Shown here piece by piece: positions 53,620 through 64,000 of a stretch of 64,000 bases of DNA. Every line of letters starts with the position of its first letter. Within the stretch, counting starts at the first letter, position 1. The stretch spans positions 248,001-312,000 of the forward strand of contig NC_041778.1 in the NCBI RefSeq assembly GCF_900090045.1. The letters are read 5' to 3'. The position numbers and the translations under genes were made by a program. The notes beneath the pieces are model-generated. The model was given only the letters and a program-made list of their open reading frames with translations. It was not told the origin of the DNA and did no database searches. The DNA is from Plasmodium malariae. Its lineage: Eukaryota > Apicomplexa > Aconoidasida > Haemosporida > Plasmodiidae.

Positions 53620-53830
53620 TGTGGGTGGTGTATATACGTGTGTGTTGGTATATACGTGTGTGTAGGTATATACGTGTGTGTAGGTATATACGTGTGTGTG
53701 GGATATATACGTGTGTGTGGGATATATACGTGTGTGTGGGATATAAACGTGTGTGTGGGATATAAACGTGTGTGTGGGATATATACGTGTGTGTGGGATA
53801 TATACGTGTGTGTAGGTATATATGTGTGTA
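53620..53830 (-). repeat. 18-19 bp array GTATATACGTGTGTGT(A/G)G in ATP synthase alpha 5' flank
   Basis: About eleven units start 20 bp upstream of the ATP synthase alpha ATG. Read on the minus strand they extend the frame as a Thr/His/Tyr/Pro-rich peptide. Confidence 0.93.
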
Positions 53831-54050
53831 TATATATATATATGCACTTATGCATGTACGTATTTACGTAATTACACAGTTACGCAGTTACGTATGTACA
53901 TAAACATACACCCCTTCAGTGACTACACATTCAGCTATTTTCCCTTGCGTTCATTATACGTATGAACAAAAATAAAACTTGCAATTTTTAAGCGACCACC
54001 TGATATATTTTTTTATTATGACCTTGGCCAAAAATGGGAACCCCTTCCTT

Positions 54051-54102
<52 letters not shown>

Positions 54103-56699
54103 TATATGCGTGTATACGTATTTATGCGTATGCCATCACTTGCGCGTATGTACGGGTATTGCAAAAATCGTTTTAGCTCAACTCGTGAGAAGAATAAGCC
54201 ATAAAACTAAACAAAAATTTATCTTTGCATTATTCCCTATTCTGCCGAATTTCATACGACGCTTTAAAAATAAAAATAATAAAATGAACATAAAAAATAT
54301 TATGCCCTTAAAAATAAAAAAGTTCATATAAAAAAATTATACCCTCATAAATAAAATAATAAATATAAAAAAATTATAACTCTAAAAATAATAAATCAAT
54401 AAAATAATTGTAAAAAAAATATGACCATGTAATAAAAAAAAAAAAAAAATGACCTTAAAATGAGCTCTTATTTTAACGACTATCTCGTCAACATTTTATA
54501 CTTCCATTATTGAAGGGAAAACAAAATACACCTAATTTTAAGCAAAAAAAATGGCATAAATAATAAATGTAGATGACATTTGATAACATTTTTACATACA
54601 CATTCATTTTCTACATAATAAGCAAACGTATGATGCATTCCGAATGGTCATATGAACTGCAATTTTGCCATTTTGCCATTTGTGAGCTTTCCAAATGGGT
54701 CAATAGGGGGTACGTTTTACTTTATAATATTTTTTTTTTTTTTGCGCAAACACATATGAACATGTACATTAATAATATTACATGTACATATTTATAAATA
54801 AGCACTGCTGTTTAGTAATATTTCTCTGATACACCGTGCCACAGGTATGAACGTAAAATTTTAAAAACTTATTTTGTACCACCTTTTTTAAGTAATCTCA
54901 CTTTTGGTGTTCATTCTTTTGTTCATCCATTTCGTACTTTTTTTTTTTTTTTTTTTTTTTTTTACACGTTTATGATGTAAGGTGAAAAGGAAAATACAAA
55001 AAGGAAGAAGCAACAAGTGACATGTAACTAGCAAAGTAAATTCCCTGCCCCCCCCCTTTCCGCCAATTATATTTCAAACATTGCTGTTAATTTAGGAGCA
55101 AGAAATATATTCTCACATGAACGTTCTCTTTAAACTTCTCATGCAATGAAGGCACATATATAGAGAAGATCATGTGTTAAGTTATAATGAACACTTACTG
55201 TGCTAAATTTTATTTCTTCCTTCTTGCCTCCAGTTTGCTTCTACATTTTCCATTTTTCCTCCCATATGAACAAATGACGGAGCTTGTAAACTTTATGAAT
55301 ATCATATCCTTTCCATTTAAAGGAAAAAAAAAAAAAATTAGAGCATTCTCCACTGCAACAAGGCATTTGATGAAAATATGTTGTATGCTTATGCCACCAT
55401 ATTCTTTTTTTTTTTTTCATATTTCATTATTCATCAAATATAGTGAAAATGAGTATACATGTTACCAAAAAAAACAATTAATAAAATAAAATAAAAATAC
55501 GAAAGATATTACTGTCGAATTTTCCCTCCAGCAACACGTGACATATAACATACGCTATATAACATACGCTATATAACATACGCTATATGACATACGCTAT
55601 ATAACTTACGACGTATGAGTTACGACGTACGAGTTACGACATATGACAAATGACGTATTTATTTTTTAAACGGAAAGATGGAGATCCCCTTTGGTGTCAA
55701 TAAATTGTACGCTTTGTGACAAAATATATTTTCAAAAAAAATAAAAGAGCGAGCGTGGAAAATCTGTCAAAGGTTGAACGTTTGATCTTTGCACTCCTCG
55801 CATGATTAAACCGTTGGAATTATTTAGTGGAAAATTTTACCGAGATATATTCTTATGTATACAATATTTTTTTTTTTTTCCCCCCCCCCTTTCCCTCTTC
55901 CCCTTTTTCTCAATCCACGGAAATGTCATAGTTTTTCCTTTATAATATACTTTTCAGTTTACCCTTTTACGAGTATCATTATTTAAATCCAAATGACATT
56001 CCTTTTGAATAAATTATGGAATTAGTTTTTCCTTTTTAAAAAGAAAATGAAGTCTTATGATAATTACTTAAATTAAAGAAAAAGCCCAAGAAACAAGGAA
56101 AAAAAAAGGAAAAAAAAAGGAAAAAAAAAGGAAAAAAAAAGAAGAAAAAGGAAGAAAAAGAAAAAGAAAAAAAAAAAAGACAATTGTCAGGGGGAGTAAA
56201 CATATATATAACCTATGAGCAGTGAGAAAAAGGAAATTTAGGACTTTCCTTTAAAATGCTGCACTTTAAACACACATACATATATATGTACGTGCGTACA
56301 TATGTACATATATATAGCCGTTCGTGACCTCTTAAAAAAGCCCTCAAACTTTAATTATGCTTGCGCAATTTTCTATCAAAATGACGTCGTTATTTAGGCA
56401 CTTACGTGTGCACAAATGGACATATATATGCATATATATATGTGCCTGTGGGTACACGCGGAGGATGTTTATTGGCACACTGGGGAATATGAGGGAAAAA
56501 TTATGTGCATACATGTAACAAATAAAGCGTACTTCTTTATTTTTATTATTTTTTTTTTTTACGCTATGCGATGTCACCCTATTAATTGCATGTCATGCAA
56601 ATGGAAGTAAAAATTGCAGTGTGTCTTTCATTTTATTTCACTTAATTTTACCCATTTAAGAGGCATCAAGCGACATTTTTCCCCATTATGCAACATTTT

Positions 56700-56880
56700 A
56701 CCTGATTATGCTACATTTTTACTTGATTATGCTACATTTTTACCTGACTAAGCAATATTATTACCTGACTAAGCAATATTATTACCTGACTAAGCAATAT
56801 TATTACCTGACTAAGCAATAGTATTACCTGACTAAGCAGTATTATTACCTAACTATGCAGAATTTTTACCTGACTATATA
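56700..56880 (+). repeat. 21-bp array GACTAAGCAATATTATTACCT
   Basis: About eight degenerate units of 19-21 bp have the core ACCTGAYTAWGCAAYATT. They sit 300-490 bp upstream of the membrane protein ATG. Confidence 0.88.
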
Positions 56881-57188
56881 GCATTTCACCTAATTGGGCA
56901 ATATTTTATGTTGTGCTACAATTTATGCAATTGTGCAAGGCTCAGTCCTTCCCACTTCAACTCGTTACAGCGCTTCTTTTATTTCGTCTCTTCAAGTCCC
57001 TCTTTCCGTGTTACCTGATTCCTTTAAATTTGATTTTGATTAATAAAGCTTCATGTAAAAAGCTCCTATCACCTCCCACCACACACACGTGCCTATACCC
57101 ATACTGCCCTAACGCAGACACTTACGTTTACCCATTCTCACTTTTTCCTCCCCCAAATGGTTTATCATATACTTTTCTGCTGTACAAA

Positions 57189-60100
57189 ATGAAAGGCATA
57201 ATTCCATTCTTAAAATTTTTACTCATAATTGTTGTAGCAGTTCAACATGTGCTACTATCGCTCAACATCAGCTCCAACAGAATCTTGCTATCATTAATAG
57301 ACGGAATGTTAATAATTATTTTAATTTATTTTCTTATTAGATCCATAAATAATATTCAAATGTACATAATATATATATACAGCATTGTAACAAAGATAAC
57401 AATCATATTTTTTGCGTCCTTTCCAAAATATATAAATAGTAAAAAAGAAGAAGATGTAACTGCTTCAATATATTATGAACAGTTTTCACGTAAAGTGGAG
57501 ATAGTGACAATAGCTATATTAGTTACTATTGTTGTTTATATCCTTTTATTTTATATAACAAATTATAGCTTGTTAAATATACATACAATAAGTATAGAAA
57601 ACATTTTATTTTTTCTTATTATTACACATGTGTCTATAGACTTTTTAGATGTATCTGATTTTTTCTGTTCTTCGTATTTTTATTTTTACCTATATTATTT
57701 CAGACTAAAAGAGGAGTCTACTTTATTTAAGGATACTAATTCGTTTGCATACTCTTCTATAGACTACAGTACCATAGTAAACTTTTACAGTATTTCAGTT
57801 AATGCATATGAAGTCATTTTCATTCTTTTCGGAGTCGTAATCTCTTTGAATATATCTCTGCATGCATACTCGTTGCCTAACTACTCGTACGAAGCAACAT
57901 GGGGGAAAGGCGCAAAAGGGGTTGATGTAACACGGGCAGAAGTGAAACCGTCGGTGGGGCAAACATTAGAACAGGAAAAGAAAAAAAGTAAAGCGGAAAG
58001 GGGATGGAACAATAATATGTGGTATAATGAAGATAAGGAAGACGGAAGCAATGGAGAAGAAGAGAAATTCAAAGATAAAATGGTACAACTTAACGATGAA
58101 AATAGAAGCCTTTTAAAGAGTCACTCCACTACAAATAACATGTACACCTTTCCATCGTATCAGTTAAACTCGAAAGATAAGCAGCTAAGTTTGGCTAAAA
58201 GTTTCTACAAGGATGACAAACTAACACAGGGAGGGGGAAGCCTCGATAGGTCTTACAAGTCGATTAGAGCCTCTACTAGTAAAGGAAAAGTAACTCATCT
58301 GAGTGTAACAAATTACAACTATTATATAAATGAGGCAAGAAAAACAAAATATCATTCGAAGGTGGGGGGGGATGCTATGTCATGCCTCAAATACATTAGT
58401 ATATACAGCTTCATATTCACAGATCTGATTTTTCTAGTTGCCAGACTCTTCAATTCTTTTGTCTTTTCGGTTGGATCATGTAGGGAAAAAGAGAAAAAAT
58501 TATAAGATATATGAACTACAAGTAGAAGTCATATGAGCTACAAGTAGAAGTCATATGAGCTACAAGTAGAAGTCATATGAGCTACAAGTAGAAGCTATAT
58601 GAGCTACGAGCAGAATAGATACGAGAAAAAATTAGGAAAATAAAATACAGTGTAATATAATATAAAGTAGTATAATATAATATGCCCGAGCAAATAGCTC
58701 CGACGTGTGCGAGTTAACACATGTAGGCCATCATTTTTCTTATTTCAGCGTCCTCCTTTTTTGTGATTAAAAATGTCTGCTTTATCATAATTCACGGTTC
58801 GCGCATATACAGAAAGTCGAAATTTCTTAACTGTAGAAGAAGTAAGAAAAGGAAAGAAAGAAGAGAGGAATTAACAAAAAAAAAGGAAATGGGAGTTAAC
58901 CAAAGTGAGAAAGAAGAACGAAAAGGGAACTACAAAGACTCATATGAAAAGGAAAAAATACAAGATATAGAAGATAATCAAAAGGAAGGAATAAACAGCC
59001 TTTTCAGAAGCCGCAGGAGCAGTGCTCATTTAAAAGAGAGCTACTTCAATTTAGAATTAATAAGTAAAAGCATTTTTTCGAGTGAAATAAAAAATTTTGA
59101 CGAAATTAAATATATGGATTATAAAAGAGTTACCAGTCTAAATTACGAAAAAATAAAAGCATACTTCTTCATTTTATATTTTAAATATAAAGGAATTAAC
59201 ATAAAAAAATATGCATCCTGTTATGTTGACAATATAGAACAAAATTCTTCTAAATTCTTTATCATATTTCTATTCTTCTTCTTATTAATATCTTTGAAAA
59301 TAACAATTCTTGTAATCACATACACGTTTAATATTGAAGACGAATTTAAAAAAAGCCTTTACCAGTTAACATTTCTATACAATTTGACAGCATTAAAATC
59401 ATGTTTTATACTTAAGATTTACTTTCTTATTATTATTTCTTATGTTGTGTCTTCCTTCTTTGTATATAGTTTCATATGTTCCATTTTTGATGCCTTCTTC
59501 ATGTCTTTCTTGTATTTCTTCAATTTGGTTTCCTACTCTTTTATTCTTATCATAATATCACAGTACAACCCGTCCTACGATATATTTAGCTATTTCAACA
59601 GGAGTAAGAATTTTCCCATTGTTCTCTGTGTCTTTGTCTACCTGGTAACGTCAACAGACCTCAAAAAAGAGAGAGTGCAGTAGGAGCGAACACTCCTGCA
59701 CGCAAATAAGAAGCAGTGAATGTATAGAAGTGGATATGAGTAAATAAATATATGTAAATTAATATATGCAAATTAATATATGCAAATTAATATATGCCAA
59801 TAAATGTATGTAAATAAATGTATGTAAATAAATATTTGCAAAATAATAGACGTATCGTAAAAATGAACGAGGGGCTCATAACCCTGTGCATGCAAATATA
59901 ACCTCCTATACACGCAAAAAAAAAAAAAAAAAAAAAAAAAGAATGAAATAAAACAACTAAACAGTAAAGCACTAGAACAATAGAACAACAGAAAAACAGA
60001 AAAACAGAAAAACAGAAAAACAGAACAACAGAAAAACAGAAAAACAGAAAAACAGAACAATAAAATAATCGTATGATGCTATAAAATACTGCCCCCTTTC

Positions 60101-61127
60101 CCGTAGGTGTACCTTTTCCTGAACGACACGTACATGTTCATCTACATGCTGCTCGGACGCAAGTACATAACATACAAGTATAGGATAAACACGAAGAAGA
60201 GAAAAAGAGACCTAGAAAATACCAACATTCAGAGGGAGGAAGTATACGTATCAGTATCAGTCATATCCTCGTTAGTAGTTAAACTAATCAAATATATGAA
60301 GGGACCACTTATATTAAATAAGCTAATAATTGGAAACAACTTCATAAAGAACACAAGACTAGACAACTATTTGTTTTTTTGTCATTTTAAAGAAATAACT
60401 GTTAAACTTATAATTTATTTTTCATGCTCTTTTTTATTACCTAGATATAATATTATAAAATTTTCTTTTATTCTGCAAATTTTTATAATAGACATATTTG
60501 TAGCTATTCTATATTTAATATTGTCAAAAGTGTACAGGAATACTGTTATGGATTGTGTCTTCGCCCAGGCAGCCTTCACTTGCTTGAATAGAGGTACAGG
60601 GGGAAAAAAAAAATTATAAAATAAGAGTAGCATATGCATATAAGTAGACGTGCGGACTGATATTCATACTGATAGACGTTCGGATTGATATGCATGCTGA
60701 TAGACGTTCGGATTGATATGCATGCTGATGGACGTGCGGATTGATATGCATGCTGATGGACGTGCGGATTGATATGCATGCTGATAGACGTGCGGATTGA
60801 TATGCATGCTGATAAATAGACGATTAATTGAGTGCATTTGCGCTAAGTTAACTACTACATTTTTGTATGTAGTAATTTTTTTGAGCCCAAAATAACAAAT
60901 CGTACGAGAGCTCTGGAAAGAGACCCTCTCCCTCCCCATTTAACCCAGAGGGGAAAGACATGCCCTAATTTCCCCTTAAACGTCGTTATATATTACTTGT
61001 TAATGTTTTTCTTATCTTTTTAGGCGAAGATAATACCTTTGATTACCCAGATTATAACAAGAGTGAATATGGGGCATATTCCTATGACTACTTTGTTCTC
61101 TTTGATAACAGTTTGAATTATTTTTGA
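57189..61127 (+). CDS. Polytopic membrane protein of unknown function, four exons
   Basis: Exons 57189-58479, 58749-59644, 60107-60593 and 61024-61127 join with consistent phases (1, 0, 1) to 925 residues. The start MKGIIPFLKFLLIIVVAVQH was preferred over the longer frame from 56913 because upstream codons are low-quality; an earlier start is possible. I count about 13-14 hydrophobic segments: six in the N-terminal part of exon 1 (such as LLSLIDGMLIIILIYFLI and IENILFFLIITHVSIDFLDV), one at its end, four to five in exon 2, and two to three in exon 3. A polar loop of about 180 residues separates the first six from the rest, so a 6+loop+7 layout is likely. The C-terminal 34 residues in exon 4 are acidic and Tyr/Asp-rich (FDYPDYNKSEYGAYSYDYFV). 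I recognise no transporter signature. Confidence 0.8.
58505..58615 (+). repeat. 22-bp array CATATGAGCTACAAGTAGAAGT in an intron
   Basis: About five units lie at the start of intron 1 of the membrane protein gene, just after donor GTAGGG at 58480. Confidence 0.88.
60655..60815 (+). repeat. 28-bp array GATAGACGTTCGGATTGATA.. in an intron
   Basis: Five to six units contain GACGT(T/G)CGGATTGATATGCATGCT. They lie in the 430-nt last intron of the membrane protein gene and are GC-richer than other intron sequence. Confidence 0.9.
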
Positions 61128-61876
61128 CTCTACATTCTAGGATAAAACTTTTTATTGTGTGGGAAGCAGTAATGAGTATATATATGTGCATATATAAACG
61201 CACGTTTACATGCTTCAACAAATGCGCGTTTAAAATTTTTTCCGAAGTTTCCCCCTTCCCAAACAAACAAACACATGCACATGCACATGCACATGCACAC
61301 TTGTCACATGCACTTATATTCCTCAATGATTTAAAAAAGTGCACATGACGCTTAAAATTTTTTAAAAAATTTTTTACAAAAATTTTGTACGAAAGAGAAA
61401 AAATGAATAAACAGATGGATAAATATACAAATGGATAGGTATACAGATGGATAGATACACAAATGGATAGGTATACAGATGGATAGATACACAAATGGAT
61501 AGGTATACAGATGGATAGATACACAAATGGATAGGTATACAGATGGATAGATACACAAATGGATAGGTATACAGATGGATAGATATACAAATGGATAAAT
61601 ATATATACCAATAAATGTATATACCAATAAATGTATATACCAATAAATAGTCGAAATGGGATTAAAAATTGGAAAACGCACATGTGTAACGCACGTGTGA
61701 GCATGCATAATAGGAGGATGTATGTACCCACATGCTTGACAGCTCACATGTGAAAGACGTAGAAAATCATCTCCATGCAGCAATTTTCATTCTAGACATT
61801 TTTCTCTACATCCAATTGAGTCGACGTAACTGCTGAATCCTATACAACCGCTTCTATCACCGCTACTTTCAGCAGC
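61128..61876. other. Intergenic 0.75 kb between convergent genes
   Basis: This is the 3' flank of the membrane protein and of the minus-strand gene. It holds a CACATG tract (61269-61300) and a 32-bp array (61415-61600). No gene. Confidence 0.65.
61415..61600 (+). repeat. 32-bp array GGATAGGTATACAGATGGAT AGATACACAAAT
   Basis: Five to six nearly identical 32-bp units, each made of related GGATA-containing halves, are found. The non-triplet unit leaves all minus frames open with His/Ile/Tyr/Pro-rich shadows. Confidence 0.92.
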
Positions 61877-63325
61877 TCAATTATTTATATCCATGTCCTG
61901 GAAATTTCCAAAAATTTCTTTAAACTTAATTCCTATAGGGGAATTAATTATCTCTATTTCCTTTTCCTTAATTAACAATTTCTGCTTTTTAATTTCGTCC
62001 TCCAATTCTTTTATTTTTTGTGTGTCTATTTGGGTGCAAAGTGGCACATCTGTCCCTGAGTCCAACTCTATAGTATTAATAATATTACCCCCCTCGCTAA
62101 TTTGAATATTTTCTAAACCTTTATGTTCCATCTGTGTATCTATTTCTTTGGTTTCATTCTCATTATTCTCTTCCCTTTTTTCTTTATCTTGTTCATTATT
62201 TACGATGAATGAGTTTGGAAACAAGTAATTACTTAATACATCACTTGTCTCTTCATTCGTTGATTCTTTTTCCTCATGCATGGATTCAACTTGATCTCTT
62301 TTCGAAAAAGTTGATTCATTTATTTCGTTCATATGTTTCTTCAAAAGATCTTCAAAATTTTCTGATATTTTTTTTACATACTTTTTTTTACTCGGCTTTT
62401 TTTGTTCTCTTTGGCTAATCGTCCCTTCACCTTGCGCTATTTCCTCCCCATTGTTAGAAGTATTCGTTTGTTCCACATCATTAGAAGCATTTATTTGCTC
62501 TTCAATCTTTGACCCATTCATCTGTTGCTCATCATGAGATGAATTTACTTCCTCCCCTTCCGCTGAACCCAGCCCATTGTCGGACCCTTGCTCCCCCTCT
62601 GCAAGACTAGTTCTCCTCTGATTTCTTTGGCTGTTTTGCCTATATCGGCCGCTATTATCTTTTATCTTACAACCAAATAGCACTTTCTTATTTTTACTGT
62701 ACCACTCGTATATAGTTTTCAAGTAATTTAGTCTATAAGACGAGATGGTGGATATGTGTATGTCACTTAGTTTATCACTTAGCAATTTATAGAAACAGAA
62801 ACTCTTCCATATATCATTTTTACTTTTATCAGTAGTAGTATCATTTGTACAATATAATTTTAATATATCTTCAGTTGAAGGAGAATTATTTTTTATATCT
62901 TTTTTTATTTCTAAATACATATGTTGGACTTGAATGAAAAGTGCTTTTATTTTGTTTTTCGTCTCATCATTTAAATCTTTTTTGCTCAATAGATTTTGTA
63001 ATTCTTCTGCCATTACTTTTTCATGTATGTCTAGTGAGTCTACATTTACTATTTTTTGCGAATTTTGTTTTTTTTCATCATTCTTGGTACTACCTATTTG
63101 ATGTGATTCTTTTAAAATATTGTCCTGACTTGTTAATAAAATTTCAGGAAATACATTTATATTCTTCCCTCTGTAATTATATATATAATCACAAGGATCT
63201 TTTTCAATTAATATATCTTTAATGCTTCTTCTAACTTGAATTGGTTTTAGCTTCCCCCTCTTTCCCTTTGCATTTTCATCTTTTATCTGTGAACTATTTT
63301 TTTTTGTATTTATTTCTACTTTCAT
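61877..63325 (-). CDS. Unknown 482-residue hydrophilic protein with C-terminal coiled coil
   Basis: This is a single exon. The N-terminus (MKVEINTKKNSSQIKDENAK) is basic. It is followed by a more conserved-looking part, KPIQVRRSIKDILIEKDPCD through NVFPEILLTSQDN. Residues about 105-230 are helical (VMAEELQNLLSKKDLNDETK; DIWKSFCFYKLLSDKLSDIH; YRLNYLKTIYEWYSKNKKVL). A low-complexity Glu/Gln/Asn/Ser-rich middle follows. The last 60 residues predict a coiled coil (KIKELEDEIKKQKLLIKEKE) and a closing SPIGIKFKEIFGNF element. No membrane segment or signal peptide is present. This may be a nuclear or cytoskeletal structural protein, but I recognise no family. Confidence 0.82.
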   Translation of the reverse strand: MKVEINTKKNSSQIKDENAKGKRGKLKPIQVRRSIKDILIEKDPCDYIYNYRGKNINVFPEILLTSQDNILKESHQIGSTKNDEKKQNSQKIVNVDSLDIHEKVMAEELQNLLSKKDLNDETKNKIKALFIQVQHMYLEIKKDIKNNSPSTEDILKLYCTNDTTTDKSKNDIWKSFCFYKLLSDKLSDIHISTISSYRLNYLKTIYEWYSKNKKVLFGCKIKDNSGRYRQNSQRNQRRTSLAEGEQGSDNGLGSAEGEEVNSSHDEQQMNGSKIEEQINASNDVEQTNTSNNGEEIAQGEGTISQREQKKPSKKKYVKKISENFEDLLKKHMNEINESTFSKRDQVESMHEEKESTNEETSDVLSNYLFPNSFIVNNEQDKEKREENNENETKEIDTQMEHKGLENIQISEGGNIINTIELDSGTDVPLCTQIDTQKIKELEDEIKKQKLLIKEKEIEIINSPIGIKFKEIFGNFQDMDINN

Positions 63326-63413
63326 TTTTGTTTGTTTTATTTTCCCTTATTCATTCAGTATTTTCAAAAAAGTCTGCACACATTTGAGGAAGTAAGAGAA
63401 TTGCACAGATGAG

Positions 63414-63444
<31 letters not shown>

Positions 63445-63801
63445 CTTCACAGAGAAGGGTAGCATATGTGTATACAATGCCGCTATAAACGTTTCATCTC
63501 CCGTGAACTACTACAGTTTGGCTATCCACCATTTGCTAGAAGAAATAATAATTTTCTGCGGCACAGAAATGCTAGCTATGTCTTTCTGTCTATGGAGAAC
63601 AATTAATTCTTTAATTATGTGTTCTCGTAATTATTAAAAATGCCTCCCTTGAACATTCATACACATATGCATACATATATACACGTTTGTATATATGTAT
63701 GTATGTGTGTATTTTCCTAAAACGTTAAGAACATTTTACTGTAGAATTCCTTTTAGTCAGTTATAGTGGACTCCTTTTTAATACTATAGGGCTGTTTATT
63801 C

Positions 63802-63839
<38 letters not shown>

Positions 63840-64000
63840 CACGCATTGACATTACTTTTCAGTTTTAAATTCATCGCATGATTGCGGCTTATGTAATCTT
63901 CCCCTTTCGTATTTTGCCATTCGGTCATTTGACCATTTTTCCGTTTGCATATGTAGCCATTTACCCACTTAATTTTTTCGAAGAAATCGTAAACTCATTT
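63326..64000. other. Upstream flank of the unknown gene; possible orphan plus-strand exon
   Basis: The stretch has poly-T runs (63415-63439 and 63806-63839). Between them a plus-strand segment is open from a polypyrimidine/AG at 63451-63452 to TAA at 63635-63637, about 61 codons with natural-looking composition (INVSSPVNYYSLAIHHLLEE). It lacks an ATG at its start, so it would have to be a 3' exon or be 5' UTR of the minus gene. I do not call it as a CDS. Confidence 0.5.

Larger units (their letters stand above)
53599..57188. other. Intergenic 3.6 kb, divergent promoter region
   Basis: This lies between ATP synthase alpha and the polytopic membrane protein. It contains the 18-19 bp array (53620-53830), a TA tract (54058-54100), poly-T (54940-54963), a plus-strand frame 55187-55489 with a hydrophobic N-terminus (weak, not called), ACGCTATATA repeats (55550-55605), a GC-richer patch at 55675-55830, AAAAAGG purine repeats (56095-56175) and a 21-bp array (56700-56880). 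Confidence 0.6.

Noticed and set aside
55187..55489. 100-residue plus-strand frame with a signal-like N-terminus
   Set aside because: Composition is typical of T-rich intergenic DNA, and there is no conserved motif or neighbouring exon. It remains possible but unsupported.
61012..61783. Minus-strand frames of Ile-His-Leu-Tyr-Thr-Tyr-Pro repeats
   Set aside because: They come from the 32-bp intergenic array and antisense of the last membrane-protein exon.

Overview
The window is nuclear DNA of a Plasmodium species. The evidence is very AT-rich sequence, long poly-A/T and TA tracts between genes, short AT-rich GT..AG introns, coding sequences full of Asn/Lys/Ser low-complexity inserts, and a set of recognisable parasite genes (CDPK1, RFC subunit, eS26, AP-2 sigma, ATP synthase alpha). 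The proteins resemble P. falciparum orthologues without being obviously identical. Composition and the long codon-periodic minisatellites would suit a malariae- or ovale-type lineage, but I cannot fix the species from the sequence alone.

Layout (+ strand unless stated): 3' end of a DEAD-box RNA helicase (1-278); four-exon SpoU-family rRNA 2'-O-methyltransferase (1286-3504); very large Asn-rich SUZ-domain protein whose frame is broken inside a 24-bp repeat (6126-11099); membrane protein (12996-13838, minus); replication factor C small subunit (15874-16866, minus); double hot-dog acyl-CoA thioesterase (19911-21464); ribosomal protein eS26 (22220-22543, minus); four-exon EAPP-family protein (24580-26012); seven-exon repeat-rich protein of unknown function (27218-33984); CDPK1 in five exons (35211-38033, minus); small mitochondrial-type single-TM protein in two exons (41135-41734, minus); AP-2 sigma in three exons (43653-44475); 1571-residue unknown protein with a Gln-His repeat (46238-50953); mitochondrial ATP synthase F1 alpha (51952-53598, minus); four-exon polytopic membrane protein (57189-61127); unknown coiled-coil-ended protein (61877-63325, minus).

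From memory, P. falciparum CDPK1, ATP synthase alpha, RFC2, eS26 and AP-2 sigma lie close together on chromosome 2, so this looks like a conserved core block seen here in the opposite orientation. It is not a subtelomeric or mobile region. I saw no tRNA or rRNA gene, mobile element, CRISPR array or variant-antigen family member. The genes are independent housekeeping and parasite-specific units, each with its own promoter; there is no operon logic. Two themes stand out: RNA metabolism (helicase, rRNA methylase, SUZ protein, eS26) and mitochondrial function (thioesterase, small TM protein, ATP synthase alpha).

The most notable non-genic structure is the density of minisatellites (8 to 42 bp units) in introns, flanks and exons. 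One lies in CDPK1 intron 1 and leaves that 609-nt intron nearly free of stops in the frame of the flanking exons. Another carries the two compensating frameshifts in the SUZ gene. I did not find a convincing new multi-gene system.
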